A stretch of 64,000 nucleotides of DNA from Microglena sp. YARC (Eukaryota > Chlorophyta > Chlorophyceae > Chlamydomonadales > Chlamydomonadaceae). The position numbers and the translations under genes are program-made. The notes under the pieces are model-generated. The model was given only the letters and a program-made list of their open reading frames with translations. It was not told the DNA's origin and did no database searches. Below are positions 46,718 through 57,890 of the stretch, in pieces (within the stretch, counting starts at the first letter, position 1; each line of letters opens with the position of its first letter). Location: positions 93,845,145 to 93,909,144 of the forward strand of contig CM039463.1 in the NCBI GenBank assembly GCA_022414725.1. The letters run 5' to 3'.

Positions 46718-47296
46718 TTTTTTTTTTTTTTTTTTAGTTGTGAAAGGACTTTCACCCCAGGAGGTGGGTCTCCCGACACAAACCAGCGACAACGGAGGAT
46801 TCAGTTCGAATGGTGGTGCCACTCCTACAATATGCAAAGTAGGCGCACTTAGGGTTGGTGAGAGATACCAACCCACGACCAAACGAACATTCACCACTAC
46901 CCCTGTTGACCACGGCAGACAAGCTCCCTGCCATGGTCGTTAGAGGCGGAATCAAGGAGACATAACTAGAGAACCACCACGAGGGCAGAAATACGACAGT
47001 ACTTCCCTACAAGGTTTGCTTAGGGCCAGGACGCCAAAATACTGAGGAATCGAACCTCACCACCCCCTTCCTACTCTCGCAAGTAGGGTCGATACAGCAA
47101 GGGTACTGTAGATCACAAGGGATGTAGAACACACCACATTTGTAACTCAGCCTGCGTGTCCTGCGATCTAACGCCGCCCCTAACCGCTAAGGTAAACCTC
47201 GACAAGCCAGGAAAAGAGCCATCTCCAGTGGAACTATGGTCTGGGCGATTTTCGCGCCCAGACCGGTCTATTTGGGCGAATTTCACGCCCAGACCA
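46718..47296 (-). mobile_element. Minus-strand poly(A) element with paired hairpins
   Basis: Poly-T at 46711-46735 is followed by ~560 bp conserved at 61110-61691. Its far (5') end holds two adjacent inverted repeats, listed separately. No frame is convincing. A B-box-like GGTTCGATTCC occurs on the minus strand near 47055, but the rest of a tRNA is not visible. Confidence 0.6.
47238..47295. repeat. Two adjacent hairpin-forming inverted repeats
   Basis: GGTCTGGGCG and CGCCCAGACC pair perfectly around a 7-nt loop (47238-47264). The next 31 bases start GGTCT, contain GGGCG and end CGCCCAGACC, so they can form a second, imperfect stem (47265-47295). Both are conserved at 61633-61690. Confidence 0.85.
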
Positions 47297-47480
47297 GGTG
47301 GTTGTGTGTGATGTGGTGGGGGAGTGAGGGGTGTGTTGTGAAGGTATGGGTGGGTGGTAAGTTGTAAGAACGTGTGGTGATGGGGGTAGAGTGTGTGGTT
47401 ATGTGTGATGTGGTGGGGGAGTGAGTGTGGGTTAGGTGGTGAAGAGGGAAGGTGTGAGTGTGTGTGTTGCTAGCTGCTTC
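47297..47480. repeat. GT-rich low-complexity stretch
   Basis: GTGTGATGTGGTGGGGGAGT blocks repeat imperfectly. The same sequence is at 61692-61865, where it continues further. The following ~40 bp (CGGCCAATTCGGCC) lead into host repeat X. Confidence 0.8.
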
Positions 47481-47518
47481 GGCCAATTCGGCCAATTCGG
47501 CCGCCTTATAACTTTGCT

Positions 47519-47734
47519 GCGACCGCGATTTTTAGTGTTTTTTGGCCTTAGGCAGGTGTTGTGCTGCTAAGACTCTATCGCTCTTTCTTGGATTCTCAGT
47601 CAGCAGGTCTCCTTTTGAAGGTCCGCATTGGTCAGCATCTTCTTGTTCTCTAATTCGAGACTTGTCGATCCTTAAGTGTGACATTGGTTGGAAACCATAG
47701 CGATACAGTTTGTCTTAGCTTTTTGCTGCCCTAA
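47519..47734. repeat. Host repeat X, copy 2, left part
   Basis: It runs GCGATTTTTAGTG to TTTGCTGCCCTAA, where Copia 2 is inserted, about 140 bp upstream of the Copia 1 site in copy 1. It resumes at 53609. Confidence 0.85.
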
Positions 47735-50700
47735 TATCAGCTATTAAGCACTTCTAAGAGTGGACAGAGATGTATGCAGCGGAGACAGACGCGCCAATCT
47801 ATACACAGAGACGAGAATGACGTTACAAGCAAGGACGTACACTAAAGGACACCAGCGGTGGGCGAAGTGGATGCCTGTAACCTGAATAGACCCTAAGCCC
47901 GGATCTTGTCACCCTGACACCGTTTAACACAGGACATGTCAGGGAGAGACCGATAAGACACAGAGAGATAGGCAGTCAATAGGAAGCTGACACTGAGTCA
48001 CTAAAGGATGACTCAGTTCTACGGGAAGCTGTCACTATGGGAAGCTGTCAGGGCCGATAGTTCTAAGGGAGTACAGTAGTAGTCACCAAGTCATAAAACG
48101 AATGAGAGCAACGCAATTCATGCTGACACTCCACCTATGACACAGGTGACATACAATACTAGTACTCCACCTATGGCACTGGGGACATAGAACCATATGT
48201 AACAAACAAAAAGTATTAAGGAACGGCGGAAAAAACAGGAAACCAGAAGAAAGCCTTGTCTAAAATAAAAGGATGAGAAAGGATGAACCAAAAACCACTG
48301 TAGTACTTCCGAAAATGTCGCAGCAAAAACTTGGGTCATACCGAGCTGAGCTGAGACCAAATGGAAATGTAACCATCCATGGTAAGCGCAAATATACTAT
48401 TCATCCAGAATAGTAGGCACCAAACCAGAAAATCACAGGGAGGCCAAACAGAAATCAATCCCAAATACCTAAGGAAGGGGAACAACGGTGACTGAAAGAA
48501 CCGAGAATGTAACCGAAAGAGAAGACTGAAAAAATCGTATATCAAAGTTGGGGAACAACGGTATAGAAAACCCGATCCGGGAATAGGAACCTAACGCCAA
48601 TCAATGATAACCAAAGAGACGGATTGAAAATATCGTGTGAGAGCAGCACACGAGAGAATCAAAGCATAAAGGACGCAGACAGGAGGACACTAAAGACCAC
48701 GAAGGAAAAAAGAAAGTCGATGGAAAAATCCACTACCTTAAAAACTATTCTTAGCATAGAATTCATGACTAGGTGGGATGAAAAACCATGATGAACTGGT
48801 TTCTTACTCAAAGATGGAAGTAAGAAGATTTATGAAAGGTAATTATCATAAATCCCCAGCTACGGCACTAACGAAAACATACTAGGAGGTGGGTATCGCA
48901 CCGCAAAGAACTCATGCACTCAAGACAAACCAAGCGCCTAACCACAAGCAAACCAAACCTGCAGCAACTGGAAAAAAAATCCAAAGGATGCGGAGAGAAA
49001 TTTCAAGAAACTTGTAACCAACAAAGGAAACATAGGTCAACGAACAATAGGAGTTGAGATGTACAACCATAGTACATAAAACCTATTGTCCACTTGAAAA
49101 AAAATAAACGCAGAAAGAAGGACTTAAATAATTTACTGCAAAGGATGGACTGAAAGGGCGCTTGAAATACATGCGGAAAACAAGAAAGAGGTGAGCGGCG
49201 GTACATCTGCAAGTACAACTGCAAGATTACCCAGCCCACCAATTCACAGTAAAAGCCGAAGGGAAAACAACTACTACACTCCACAAAAAATTATAATCAC
49301 AGGAGAGGCTGGTGATTGAAAAACAGTGTGGAGTAAAAAGAAATAGCTAATCTATGATGAGCTCCACCGAATGAACCATCTGCCTATGGAACTAAGAGTC
49401 AGAAACCATCAAGACGCTATAACGGTGGTCTGAATTAATTACCACCTTCCACCAAAACCAAGAAAGACAGCTGAAAGGAAGCTGCCTAAACAAAGCGTCG
49501 TAAACGCTCCACTAATCTAGACTACCCTATAAGTCAGTCTAGGCGGTGCTGAGGAATAGGCACCCACACATAGGGCCATGTTAACCTACGTATGAGAACC
49601 ATCAGCACCTAAAACAATGAATCCTGGGTTGACTGTAACACCCCCAGCCATACGCAGAATCAAGCTAGTAACCGGTAGTATAGCCCCCAGTGCAGAACTA
49701 CTGCCTGGTTGAACAGGGCCGGCATTATTTGCCTCTAAATCTCCAAAGCCTGGGTCGACCGGAACACCCCAGCCATACGCAGTATCGGAGCCTGACCACG
49801 GTTCAAGATCATCACTTGCATCATCGGCAACGGCTACATCATCACCCGGGCTCCTGAGTAATCTATCAGAGACGGCAGGAGGCGAAGCGTTCACCAACTC
49901 CATCGAGCTATCAATGATGATGGGAGCATGGTGACTAGTAGGCAATGGACCTAACAAAGGCTCCACTATGGTCTGAGATGGCTTTAATCCAACGACTTCA
50001 CCGACGAAATGTGACGCAGAGGAGGGCCTGGCGACCCCCTGAGATTCGGCTAAGATTTTGTCCGTAGGAACCGCAGAAACTCGCCCGCCCAGTGCTTTCT
50101 CACGCAATACAGTACCACTGGCCCCTGACCTAGTTCGCAGAGTCATCCTATGGCCAGGACAGTGGTCAACAAGAGGGGAAAGCAAAGGATCTAGGGAACT
50201 CACTGCAGCCTCAGGCATGTGTCCGTTGATAGCGCAGGGATGCTAGAGACATACTGTGACCCATCATAGGGAGATAGCCCAGGAATGCAGTTATGATCAA
50301 ACTGCTCATAGAAGAGTACATCACGACTCTCTACTACCTGGCGCAACTGTGGAACCCAAACAAAATAACCCTTACTCACCAGAGAATACCCAACCAGTCT
50401 ACCAAATAACGCCCTTTCGTCCAGCTTGTTACGTTTTCTTCCCAATAGACTAAATATAGCAGGGGCATTCAAACACACGTAACAACGACACATCAGGAAT
50501 CACCCCATAAAACAGCTCAAGGTGTCTTGCGTCCCTGATTGGGCAGTCTATGTACTGCCCCAATCGATATCAGCCAATCCTCGAACCATTTAACCATAAA
50601 ATCCTTAGCTCTGTCAGACCTCAGACATTTAAAGGCAAACCCCTGCAGCTGATTTGACCATCTGAGAATGATAGTCTGGACTGCTAAGGGAGCTTCATCC

Positions 50701-53608
50701 CTGGTCCTCAAGCACAATACTTCAGCATAGCCAGAGTATTGGTCTACAAGGCACAGGATATATAACTCCCCACGCAGACCCCTAATATGAACTGGTCCCA
50801 TTATGTCCAAGTGAAGTCGTTGGAGAGGTGCAAGGACCTCAGTTTTGCTTTCTTTAGGAAAAGGGAGACGTTTGCCCTTAGCCTTGTGACAAGCATCACA
50901 TGGATCTTACCCATCTTTTGTACCTGATGTAGACTGAGGGGCAAATTCTTAACCATACCACGCTTGACAAGTGTGTGCAAGGCGTCATAGCCGGGATGAC
51001 CCAGCCGCCTATGCCACAACCATGCAGGAGTGGTAGGGATAACAAACTCCACCGTCCTCATCAACATCAAGTGCAAAAGCTGGATAATCTTCAGCAACTC
51101 TTCAAACAACGACTGGAGGTGTGACAAGGCCTACATGCAAACTTATACACACCATCACTGGAGGCAGGAAAGGACCAGAGTACAGAAGAGCCCTGAGTGC
51201 AGTACAACTAATACTATCAAAAGCAACCTTGCAGTGGAGGGAATGAGCCACAGCATTTACTGACAGGAGATTCACTGGACAGTGGGGTATGTACAGAATC
51301 ATTGGTTAAAGTGATAGATGTTGGTAACCAATCACTACATAACACAATGGACCCCATACCCTCTGACCGTTGAATCACCCCATCACTAAATCGAACTGCA
51401 GGCCCAACAGCAGAGGATTCAAACACAGTGAACAAAGACTTATCACCTGTGATTGACATCCCAGCTCCAGAATCCACATGCCAGACACCCTCAGAAAGAC
51501 TTGGGCTGCAAAGGTTTGAGAACTTTGTGGTGCATGAGAATAGGACAGAGCGTACCTCCTAGTTCTTGTTTATGTTGTACCCGTCTATCTGAGCTTGCAG
51601 GGAGGACAGCTGCTTGCGAGTAAGCGACCCTGGAAGGGCCAAAGCAACGGGCACCGGTTCATTACCAGGTGCACGACCTTTGGCCTTTCTGAGTTCCGGA
51701 TACTTCGTGAAGCAGCGGTCTTCCGAGTGGCTCGTTTTCGAAAGACAGGGGCCCCAAGTGCAATCCAAGCGCCTTTGGTAGCCCCGGAACCCTGAGAACC
51801 AGGTCCCTTGCCCCGCTGAAAAGCAGCATTAGCAGGGACATGGGAAGGGTCACGGACCAACCAGGATGCCTTGGATCAGACCTAGGGAGAGACACATTCA
51901 AGAAATCTAATGATCTATATGTATCAAGACAGGTCCAGAGAGGACGGGGAACTTTCAAGAAGTCAAACACTTGAAACCCAAACTCACGTAGCTAAGGCAT
52001 ACACCTAAGGGCGGAACCAGGGGCACAGGAAAAACAAAGTAGTAACCTTTGTCGAACCACGGAACGCACCCAGGGGTCACAAGGAGCCTAAGAGAGAAAA
52101 ATATCCACCAAGATATCATGCCAAAGATCCTCCACGGCCGCTGGACTAGGGCCAGGACGGCGTCCACTTCGGCCTGTAGCATGGGCGAAGTCCGGCGCTG
52201 CGAGACCTGGGATCACAGAAGGTGGGGAAGCGTTAGGCGAAGTCGAGATATGAGGTATAGAAAAAAGAGACGAGGATGAAAGTGCAGCAAGTCGCACCTG
52301 GTGCAGAAAATCGCACCAATGGCAGAAAATCGCAAATCGCAAAGGGCAGAATTCGAAAATTTATCGCGAGATGCGAAGAGCAAAGCCGAGGCAAGTAAAG
52401 GTCCTAATATCCTTCCGTCGATGAGCACGCAATCCCAAGTCCCCCCCTCTATCGCTCGACTCACCCGGTTGGGGGGTAGAGGGAGCAGCACCCGAGTGGT
52501 GCTGACCATACCCCCCTGCTTCCCACCACCTCCAGAATCTCCAGGTCCAGACGCGTAGGTCGTCCTCCTCTGGCGAACCCTACGGCAGTGCCGGCGATCC
52601 GCCAGCTTGATCGAAAAAATATTCTCCAGAAGGTATCACAGAGCCACTAGAGCGCAAGCTCATGCCAGTAGCCGACCATCGGCTGGCAGAGCAAAGGGAG
52701 CACAGACGACGTAGACAACAGCAGGGAGCTTGGTCGGCTTGGCAACCTCCGGTATGCAGGCAGAGCCTCAAACACCGGAGTTAGCGACGTCAAAGACGCG
52801 AGCAGACGAAGACGGGTATCTCCACCGATGTCCAGGCTAGTCGCCGACTGGACAGCAGGCTCAAACACAGCCAAAGATTCATCAGAAACATCCCTCAACC
52901 TCAACAGAGAGGCGTTGGACAAAAGGAGAAGAAGACGGAGAAATGGAGGTAATTGAGGGGGGGATGTCTTCCATGATGGCGGAAGGAGACTCATCTAAGG
53001 CAGCAGAGGGGCTCTGGCGCGCAATCATCGAGCCAATCAGTGGGAACACGGTCTTGAAAGGAAGAATCCGGTCGCAGCCATTGAGACAATGACGCTCTCC
53101 ATACCGCGCGACCAAGTCAAACCATTCTGTGGGGTAAGCTTTTTCGAAGCGGCAGGAGGCCCACGCGGAAGTTGCGTTGTCAAGCAGTGGTAGAAAGAGA
53201 TGAAGCCCATTACCTATCAGCTATTAAGCACTTCTAAGAGTGGACAGAGATGTATGCAGCGGAGACAGACGCGCCAATCTATACACAGAGACGAGAATGA
53301 CGTTACAAGCAAGGACGTACACTAAAGGACACCAGCGGTGGGCGAAGTGGATGCCTGTAACCTGAATAGACCCTAAGCCCGGATCTTGTCACCCTGACAC
53401 CGTTTAACACAGGACATGTCAGGGAGAGACCGATAAGACACAGAGAGATAGGCAGTCAATAGGAAGCTGACACTGAGTCACTAAAGGATGACTCAGTTCT
53501 ACGGGAAGCTGTCACTATGGGAAGCTGTCAGGGCCGATAGTTCTAAGGGAGTACAGTAGTAGTCACCAAGTCATAAAACGAATGAGAGCAACGCAATTCA
53601 TGCTGACA
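47735..53608 (-). mobile_element. Copia LTR retrotransposon 2 (RT-less)
   Basis: The LTRs lie at 47735-48128 and 53215-53608 and are identical by eye. The 5-bp duplication CCTAA (47730-47734, 53609-53613) is perfect. The internal organisation is the same as Copia 1: no readable RT or RNase H between about 49600 and 48129, and the same apparent integrase deletion near 50525. Since both copies share these losses, they descend from an already defective source and must have been moved by proteins supplied in trans. Confidence 0.9.
49586..53190 (-). pseudogene. Copia 2 gag-protease-integrase polyprotein remnant
   Basis: Here the protease motif DSGAGMSITG is in frame (about 51448-51477). A zinc-knuckle-like CLSKTSHSEDRC is near 51730. 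LWHRRLGHPGYDAL lies near 51010, LHLDIMGPVHIRG near 50800 and CLVDQYSGYAEVL near 50740. The C-terminal part reads RLVGYSLVSKGYFVWVP (about 50390) and a 210-residue Ser/Pro/Asp-rich tail that ends at 49586. The third catalytic Glu region is missing, as in copy 1. Frames are interrupted by single-base indels that differ between the two copies, so some are sequencing errors. Confidence 0.75.
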
Positions 53609-54421
53609 CCTAAGGGCTGGATAGTAGTTTTTGGGGGTGGATCTGCTGCTCCTGCCCTGAAGACTGTTTTTTGTTTGCTTTTTCCTGGACCTGTTTATCA
53701 GTAGCATGCCCTGCTTTGGTCTTCTTCCTTACAGAGCTTTCTGGCCTGCATTGGAGAAGAAGTGGCATGCTACTTGACAGCTGAGTTGGCTCGCCGGTCT
53801 GCTGATGGAGTGATGCCCTGATGCGCTGGACTGTTATAGGAGTGATGCCCTGTACCGTGTTGTATCTTGCGTCTGCAGGTTCAGGAGGCTTACTTAGAAG
53901 CTACATAGTTTTTGTTACCTTGTTTCTGCTACCTTTGAACTGTAGGCATGCCGCGTTCTGGTCATCTTTGCAGAGCTTGCTGATCTGCATGGGTGACCTC
54001 GCGACATGTTACTAAGAGTCTGTGCTGGTTTGCTAAAGGAGTGATGCCCTGATGCACTAGCCTGTTACAGGAGTGATGCCTGCAGTGTTTTTAATCTTAG
54101 ATCAGCAAGACCTTTGCTTGCAAGCCTTTCCTTCTTTTTCTGTGTTGCTCTTGGAGGTTACAGTGGTGTTTTGCTGGTTGGGGAGGAACAGTGTTGCTTG
54201 GAGGTGGGGGTGGTGCTCGGAAGGCCCTTAGTCCTTTGTCCTCCTAGTAATTAGTTTGTGTCCCTCGGTCTTTTGTTCCCTAGTCTTTTCGTCTTTTGTC
54301 TTCGGATCTTTTGTCTTAGCAGACTTTTGGTCCATGTCCTCTAGTCTTCTTCTTTGGTTTTTCTTCCTTGGTCACATAGGGCTAGGTTTGATCAGATGTT
54401 CCCTTTCCTGGTTCCTCCCTA

Positions 54422-54447
<26 letters not shown>
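53609..54447 (+). mobile_element. Host repeat X right part continuing into poly(A) retroposon
   Basis: This copy is uninterrupted at the Copia 1 site (GGTCTTCTTCCTTACAGAGC at about 53714-53733) and at the site of the minus-strand retroposon (GGAGTGATGCCCTG, about 53839). It ends GGTTCCTCCCTATGT(A)n at about 54424-54453. It therefore shows that host repeat X and the poly(A) retroposon are one unit of about 1.2 kb or more. Confidence 0.8.
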
Positions 54448-54453
<6 letters not shown>

Positions 54454-54458
<5 letters not shown>

Positions 54459-54795
54459 ACCTTCGGGTGCATGCCTTTCCTTCTTTTTCTGTGTTGCTCT
54501 TGGAGGTTACAGTGGTGTTTTATTGGTTGGGGAGGAACAGTGTTGCTCGGAGGTGGGGGTGGTGCTCGGAATGCCCTTTGTCCTTTGTCCTCCTAGTAAT
54601 TAGTTTGTGTCCCTCGTTCTTTTGTCCCCTAGTCTTTTCGTCTTTTGTCTTGGATCTTTTGTCTTAGCGGACTTTTGGTCCATGTCTTCTAGTCTTCTTC
54701 TTTGGTTTTTCTTCCTTGGTCACATAGGGCTAGGTTTTATCAGATGTTCCCTTTCCTGGTTCCTCCCTATGTAAAAAAAAAAAAAAAAAAAAGGG
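54454..54795 (+). mobile_element. Poly(A) retroposon, 5'-truncated copy
   Basis: It is joined directly to the preceding poly(A). It repeats the last ~325 bp of the unit (GCAAGACCTTCGGGTGCATG to CTATGTAA) and ends in (A)19. Confidence 0.85.
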
Positions 54796-55095
54796 ATGAT
54801 CCTACGGATCAAGGCAATCAAGGACACCAAGGTGGTTGTCCTGCAAGGCCGTTGCGGCTGCACCGTCACCAACCACGCCCGCAACTTGTCCCCTTGCCAC
54901 TTGCCCAACATGGATGGCACCATCATGCCAGATCTAGCAGTGCCTCCACTTGACCTGGCCTGCAGCGTCTGCAACTTTCCAGACAACGATGCCTGCATGC
55001 TCTTGTGCCACTCCTGTGGCGCATCGTTACACACACACTGCCTCAGCCCGCCACTACCAGCAGTCCCAGCAGGTGACTGGTTCTGCCCTCACTGA
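54796..55095 (+). CDS. PHD-finger ORF, short
   Basis: PHD fingers usually bind histone H3 tails. The reading has CSVCNF, MLLCHSCGASLHTHC and GDWFCPH, i.e. C-x2-C, C-x2-C, H-x2-C and W-x-C. The final Cys of the expected C-x2-C is replaced by a TGA directly after the His, which truncates the domain by one residue or marks a one-base error. The upstream 50 residues (KAIKDTKVVVLQGRCGCTV) are not recognised. It begins right after a poly(A) tail. PHD fingers are often carried by algal retroelement proteins, so an element origin is likely. Confidence 0.55.
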   Translation: MILRIKAIKDTKVVVLQGRCGCTVTNHARNLSPCHLPNMDGTIMPDLAVPPLDLACSVCNFPDNDACMLLCHSCGASLHTHCLSPPLPAVPAGDWFCPH

Positions 55096-55224
55096 ACTGC
55101 CAACGACATCACAGCCGTCCCTGGGGATCGCCCCACGGCACCCGAGCGCGCTCCCAAGGAGCCAAACCTATTCCCAAACCCCCAGACCTGCTCTAGATAC
55201 CTTGCTGCCAAAGCCTGCGGCAAG

Positions 55225-55440
55225 ATGGTGCCATGGCTAGTATTTGGGTGCCATGGCTAGTACTTGGGTGCCATGGCTAGTACTTGGGTGCCATGGCTAG
55301 TACTTGGGTGCCATGGCTAGTACTTGGGTGCCATGACTAGTACTTGGGTGCCATGGCTAGTACTTTGTGCATGACTAGTACTTGGGTGCCATGGCTAGTA
55401 CTTGGGTGCCATGGCTAGTACTTGGGTGCCATGGCTAGAC
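55225..55440. repeat. 20-bp minisatellite, clean copy
   Basis: About eleven copies of TGGGTGCCATGGCTAGTACT occur, with one unit shortened. It is followed by the same element as at 34500. Confidence 0.95.
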
Positions 55441-55464
55441 TACTTCAACATCACCTATCTATGA

Positions 55465-55823
55465 TGACGGCCAGGTTGTCCGTCAGACCACAGCTGGCCT
55501 CCGTAAACTCAACCCCCTTCCCACAGGCACTATCAATTTGCAATGTTTTGCCCCCCCCCCCTTCATAGGTCTTTTTTCTTAGTGGTCCTAGCCCCTTCTC
55601 TTGGGCGTCCTGTTTTGGGCTTCTTCCTTGCCTCTCTGGTTTGTTTGTCTTCTGCTCCTATCCTCCTTTGTCCCTTTAGTCACCCAGGTGGTGTCTGTCC
55701 CTTAGCTGTCCCTTAGCCGTTCATGTCTTTTTTCTTTGGTCTTTTTCTCCTTGGTCACAAAGGCTAGGTTTTATCAGTTGCGCCTTTCCTGGTCCCCCCC
55801 TTTGTTAAAAAAAAAAAAAAAAA
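55465..55823 (+). mobile_element. Poly(A) retroposon 3' end
   Basis: CAGGTTGTCCGTCAGACCAC, TTCATAGGTCTTTTTTCTTA and the end GGTTTTATCAGTTGCGCCTT...TTTGTTA(A)n. Poly(A) is at 55806-55824. Confidence 0.8.
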
Positions 55824-55918
55824 ATCAAGCCTACTCTTGCTGCTCCAGTGCTAGCATGCATCAACCCCGCATGCCAACACCCAACCCACGCCATCCTCAT
55901 TGCTGAGCATAACCCTAC

Positions 55919-56803
55919 ATGCACAGTATATCATCCTCATTGCTGAGCATAACCCTACCTCCAAAGTATATCATCCTTAAGTTGCATTCCGCACCGCCAC
56001 AGGACATGCCTCCTTCAACAGCCGACAACTTCTGGCTTGACCCTTCAGACCGTATTCAGCTCTACGCCTGCCTCCCATCAGCTGACAGTGCTCCACCTTT
56101 CGTGACGCACGCCTCAGCTCCCTACAGGGGCCATCCTGACATCAACAAGAAGGACATTTGCTTTGGTCCCTGCTTCTATGGCGACTCCAACAGGCGTATA
56201 GAGGAGGTCGTCCAGCTGCCCACTGAATCAGCAGCTGCTTACGATGCATGCATCAAATTCTTGCAGGCTGCCTGGATTTTTCAGCTAGGCATGCTGTTCC
56301 AGGCCCAGCTCAGTTGGGGAAATTCTCAAACCACCTTTGGCCAGCTTCCCCACACATTCCAGCCTGACTACCCTCGCCGTCTCCCAGAACCAGCCTGGGA
56401 TACTGCAACACATATGACATATATGCCCTCACACATGTCACCAGCCTGGGATACTACAACACCTATGACATATATGCCCTCACACATGTCACCAGCCTGG
56501 GATACTGCAACACATATGACATATATGCCCTCACACATGTCACCAGCCTGGGATACTACAACATCTATGACAAATATGCCCCCACACATGTCACCAGTAC
56601 CTGGCGTGGGGCGCTATGCGGATTACCCTGCTTCCCAATTCCTATATTACATCACAGCACCCTCCCCTCTCATGTGCACCACGCAGATCCCAGATTTCTG
56701 TAACGACATAACATCATTGGGGAGAACCCCCTCAACCTTGGGTTACTGCATACACAATTCCATGGTGACCCTCAATCACTATAAACCCCTCATCCCAGTG
56801 TAA
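55919..56803 (+). CDS. Unknown ORF with four 17-residue repeats
   Basis: This is a 294-codon frame, protein-like from about residue 25 on (DNFWLDPSDRIQLYACLP, then ICFGPCFYGDSNRRIEEVVQ, then AYDACIKFLQAAWIFQLGML). At residues 160-225 the unit AWDTATHMTYMPSHMSP is repeated four times, with 51-bp DNA periodicity. I do not recognise the family. The order poly(A), this ORF, RING finger is the same in the degraded copy at 34.9-37.3 kb. It could be an ORF1-like protein of a retroelement. The start codon is uncertain. Confidence 0.5.
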   Translation: MHSISSSLLSITLPPKYIILKLHSAPPQDMPPSTADNFWLDPSDRIQLYACLPSADSAPPFVTHASAPYRGHPDINKKDICFGPCFYGDSNRRIEEVVQLPTESAAAYDACIKFLQAAWIFQLGMLFQAQLSWGNSQTTFGQLPHTFQPDYPRRLPEPAWDTATHMTYMPSHMSPAWDTTTPMTYMPSHMSPAWDTATHMTYMPSHMSPAWDTTTSMTNMPPHMSPVPGVGRYADYPASQFLYYITAPSPLMCTTQIPDFCNDITSLGRTPSTLGYCIHNSMVTLNHYKPLIPV

Positions 56804-57179
56804 TCCAATCATTATAGGCAAGGACAACGAGGTCCATCAACTAGATCTTAATGAGGACTACTGTGGCCGCCTCACCTCCTACCCAGGCATGGGCACAAGG
56901 CAATGCCTGCTCGGCCCCAGCTATGCCTGTCCTGCTCACTGGCACCTCCAGCTGAAGCTGAAACCAAGAACCCCGCACAGTATGATGATCGCATCTGTTA
57001 CTCCAGGGGATCTTCTCCTTATGAGCAACCCTCCGCTCCCCTCTAACTCTGCACTAGCAGAGTCTGCATCTTCTCCTGTCCAAGACCCCTTCCTCTCCAT
57101 CGCTCCCCCTTATCCTCATCCCCCTCTCCAGCCCCTATAATCAGCTCCTCCAGAGTCTCCTCTACCCCAGCTCAAGACC

Positions 57180-57880
57180 CTCCTATCTCCGCCACCCTTG
57201 CCCTTGTGGGACCCATACATCGCTCCCAACCCCCGTCCCATCTCTGAAGCAGCAGCTGCTGCTGTTGCTGCCGCCATCTCAAGGGCAAACCAGACTCCTT
57301 CTACCCATCCATGTCCCCTTTCTTTTCTCCTCTCTCCCTCTCCTGTCCCTCCCTCTTCCCCCAGCCCACTGGCCACCCGTCGTCCCTCCCACTCCCCATC
57401 CTTACCTCTCTCCGCCATCACCCCTCCCCCTTTTTTTGACTGATGAGGCCAACTCCCTTTTTCTCCCCCCTTGTCCCCCCTCCAGCACCAGCGATATGGA
57501 TTCTCCTTCAGACACCCAGCATGATCCGCTTTGCTGCCCCATTTGTCTCAACCCTTTGAGACCGAGCCCCCTTATTGGACACCTTGTGCGCACTCCTTCC
57601 ACTTCACATGCATCACTACTTGGTTCACTATAGGACACTCCTTGTGTCCTAGCTGCAGGGGTGACTGCAGCCCAGCCCCCCTCCGATTTGGCATCCAACC
57701 TGTTATTGATAGTGACAGTGATAACAACGATCTCTCTTCCGAGCCCCACCCACTTCCTCCTTCCTCTCAGAATCCTCCATCTCCTCCCTCTCATCCCTGC
57801 TCCTTCATGTCAGCTGCTGAGATACCTAGTAGACGAAGCTTTGAGGCGACAATTGGAGCTGGAGGTCCTTTTTTCGCCCT
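57180..57880 (+). pseudogene. RING-H2 finger reading with one frameshift
   Basis: RING-H2 domains are E3 ubiquitin-ligase cores. In one frame (to about 57560) the reading gives CCPICLNP. One base out of step it continues TPCAHSFHFTC and SLCPSCRGDC (57570-57670). Together these make the C-x2-C ... C-x-H-x3-H-x2-C ... C-x2-C pattern. The copy at 36.93-37.06 kb has an extra C at the break point, so the frameshift is probably an error or a private mutation. An acidic DSDSDNND stretch follows. Pro/Ser-rich sequence precedes it. Confidence 0.55.
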
Positions 57881-57890
57881 AGCAATGTCT

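Noticed and set aside
47030..47080. tRNA gene or tRNA-derived SINE head on the minus strand
   Set aside because: A GGTTCGATTCC B-box is present, but the nearest A-box-like sequence is only about 13 bases away and no cloverleaf can be drawn.
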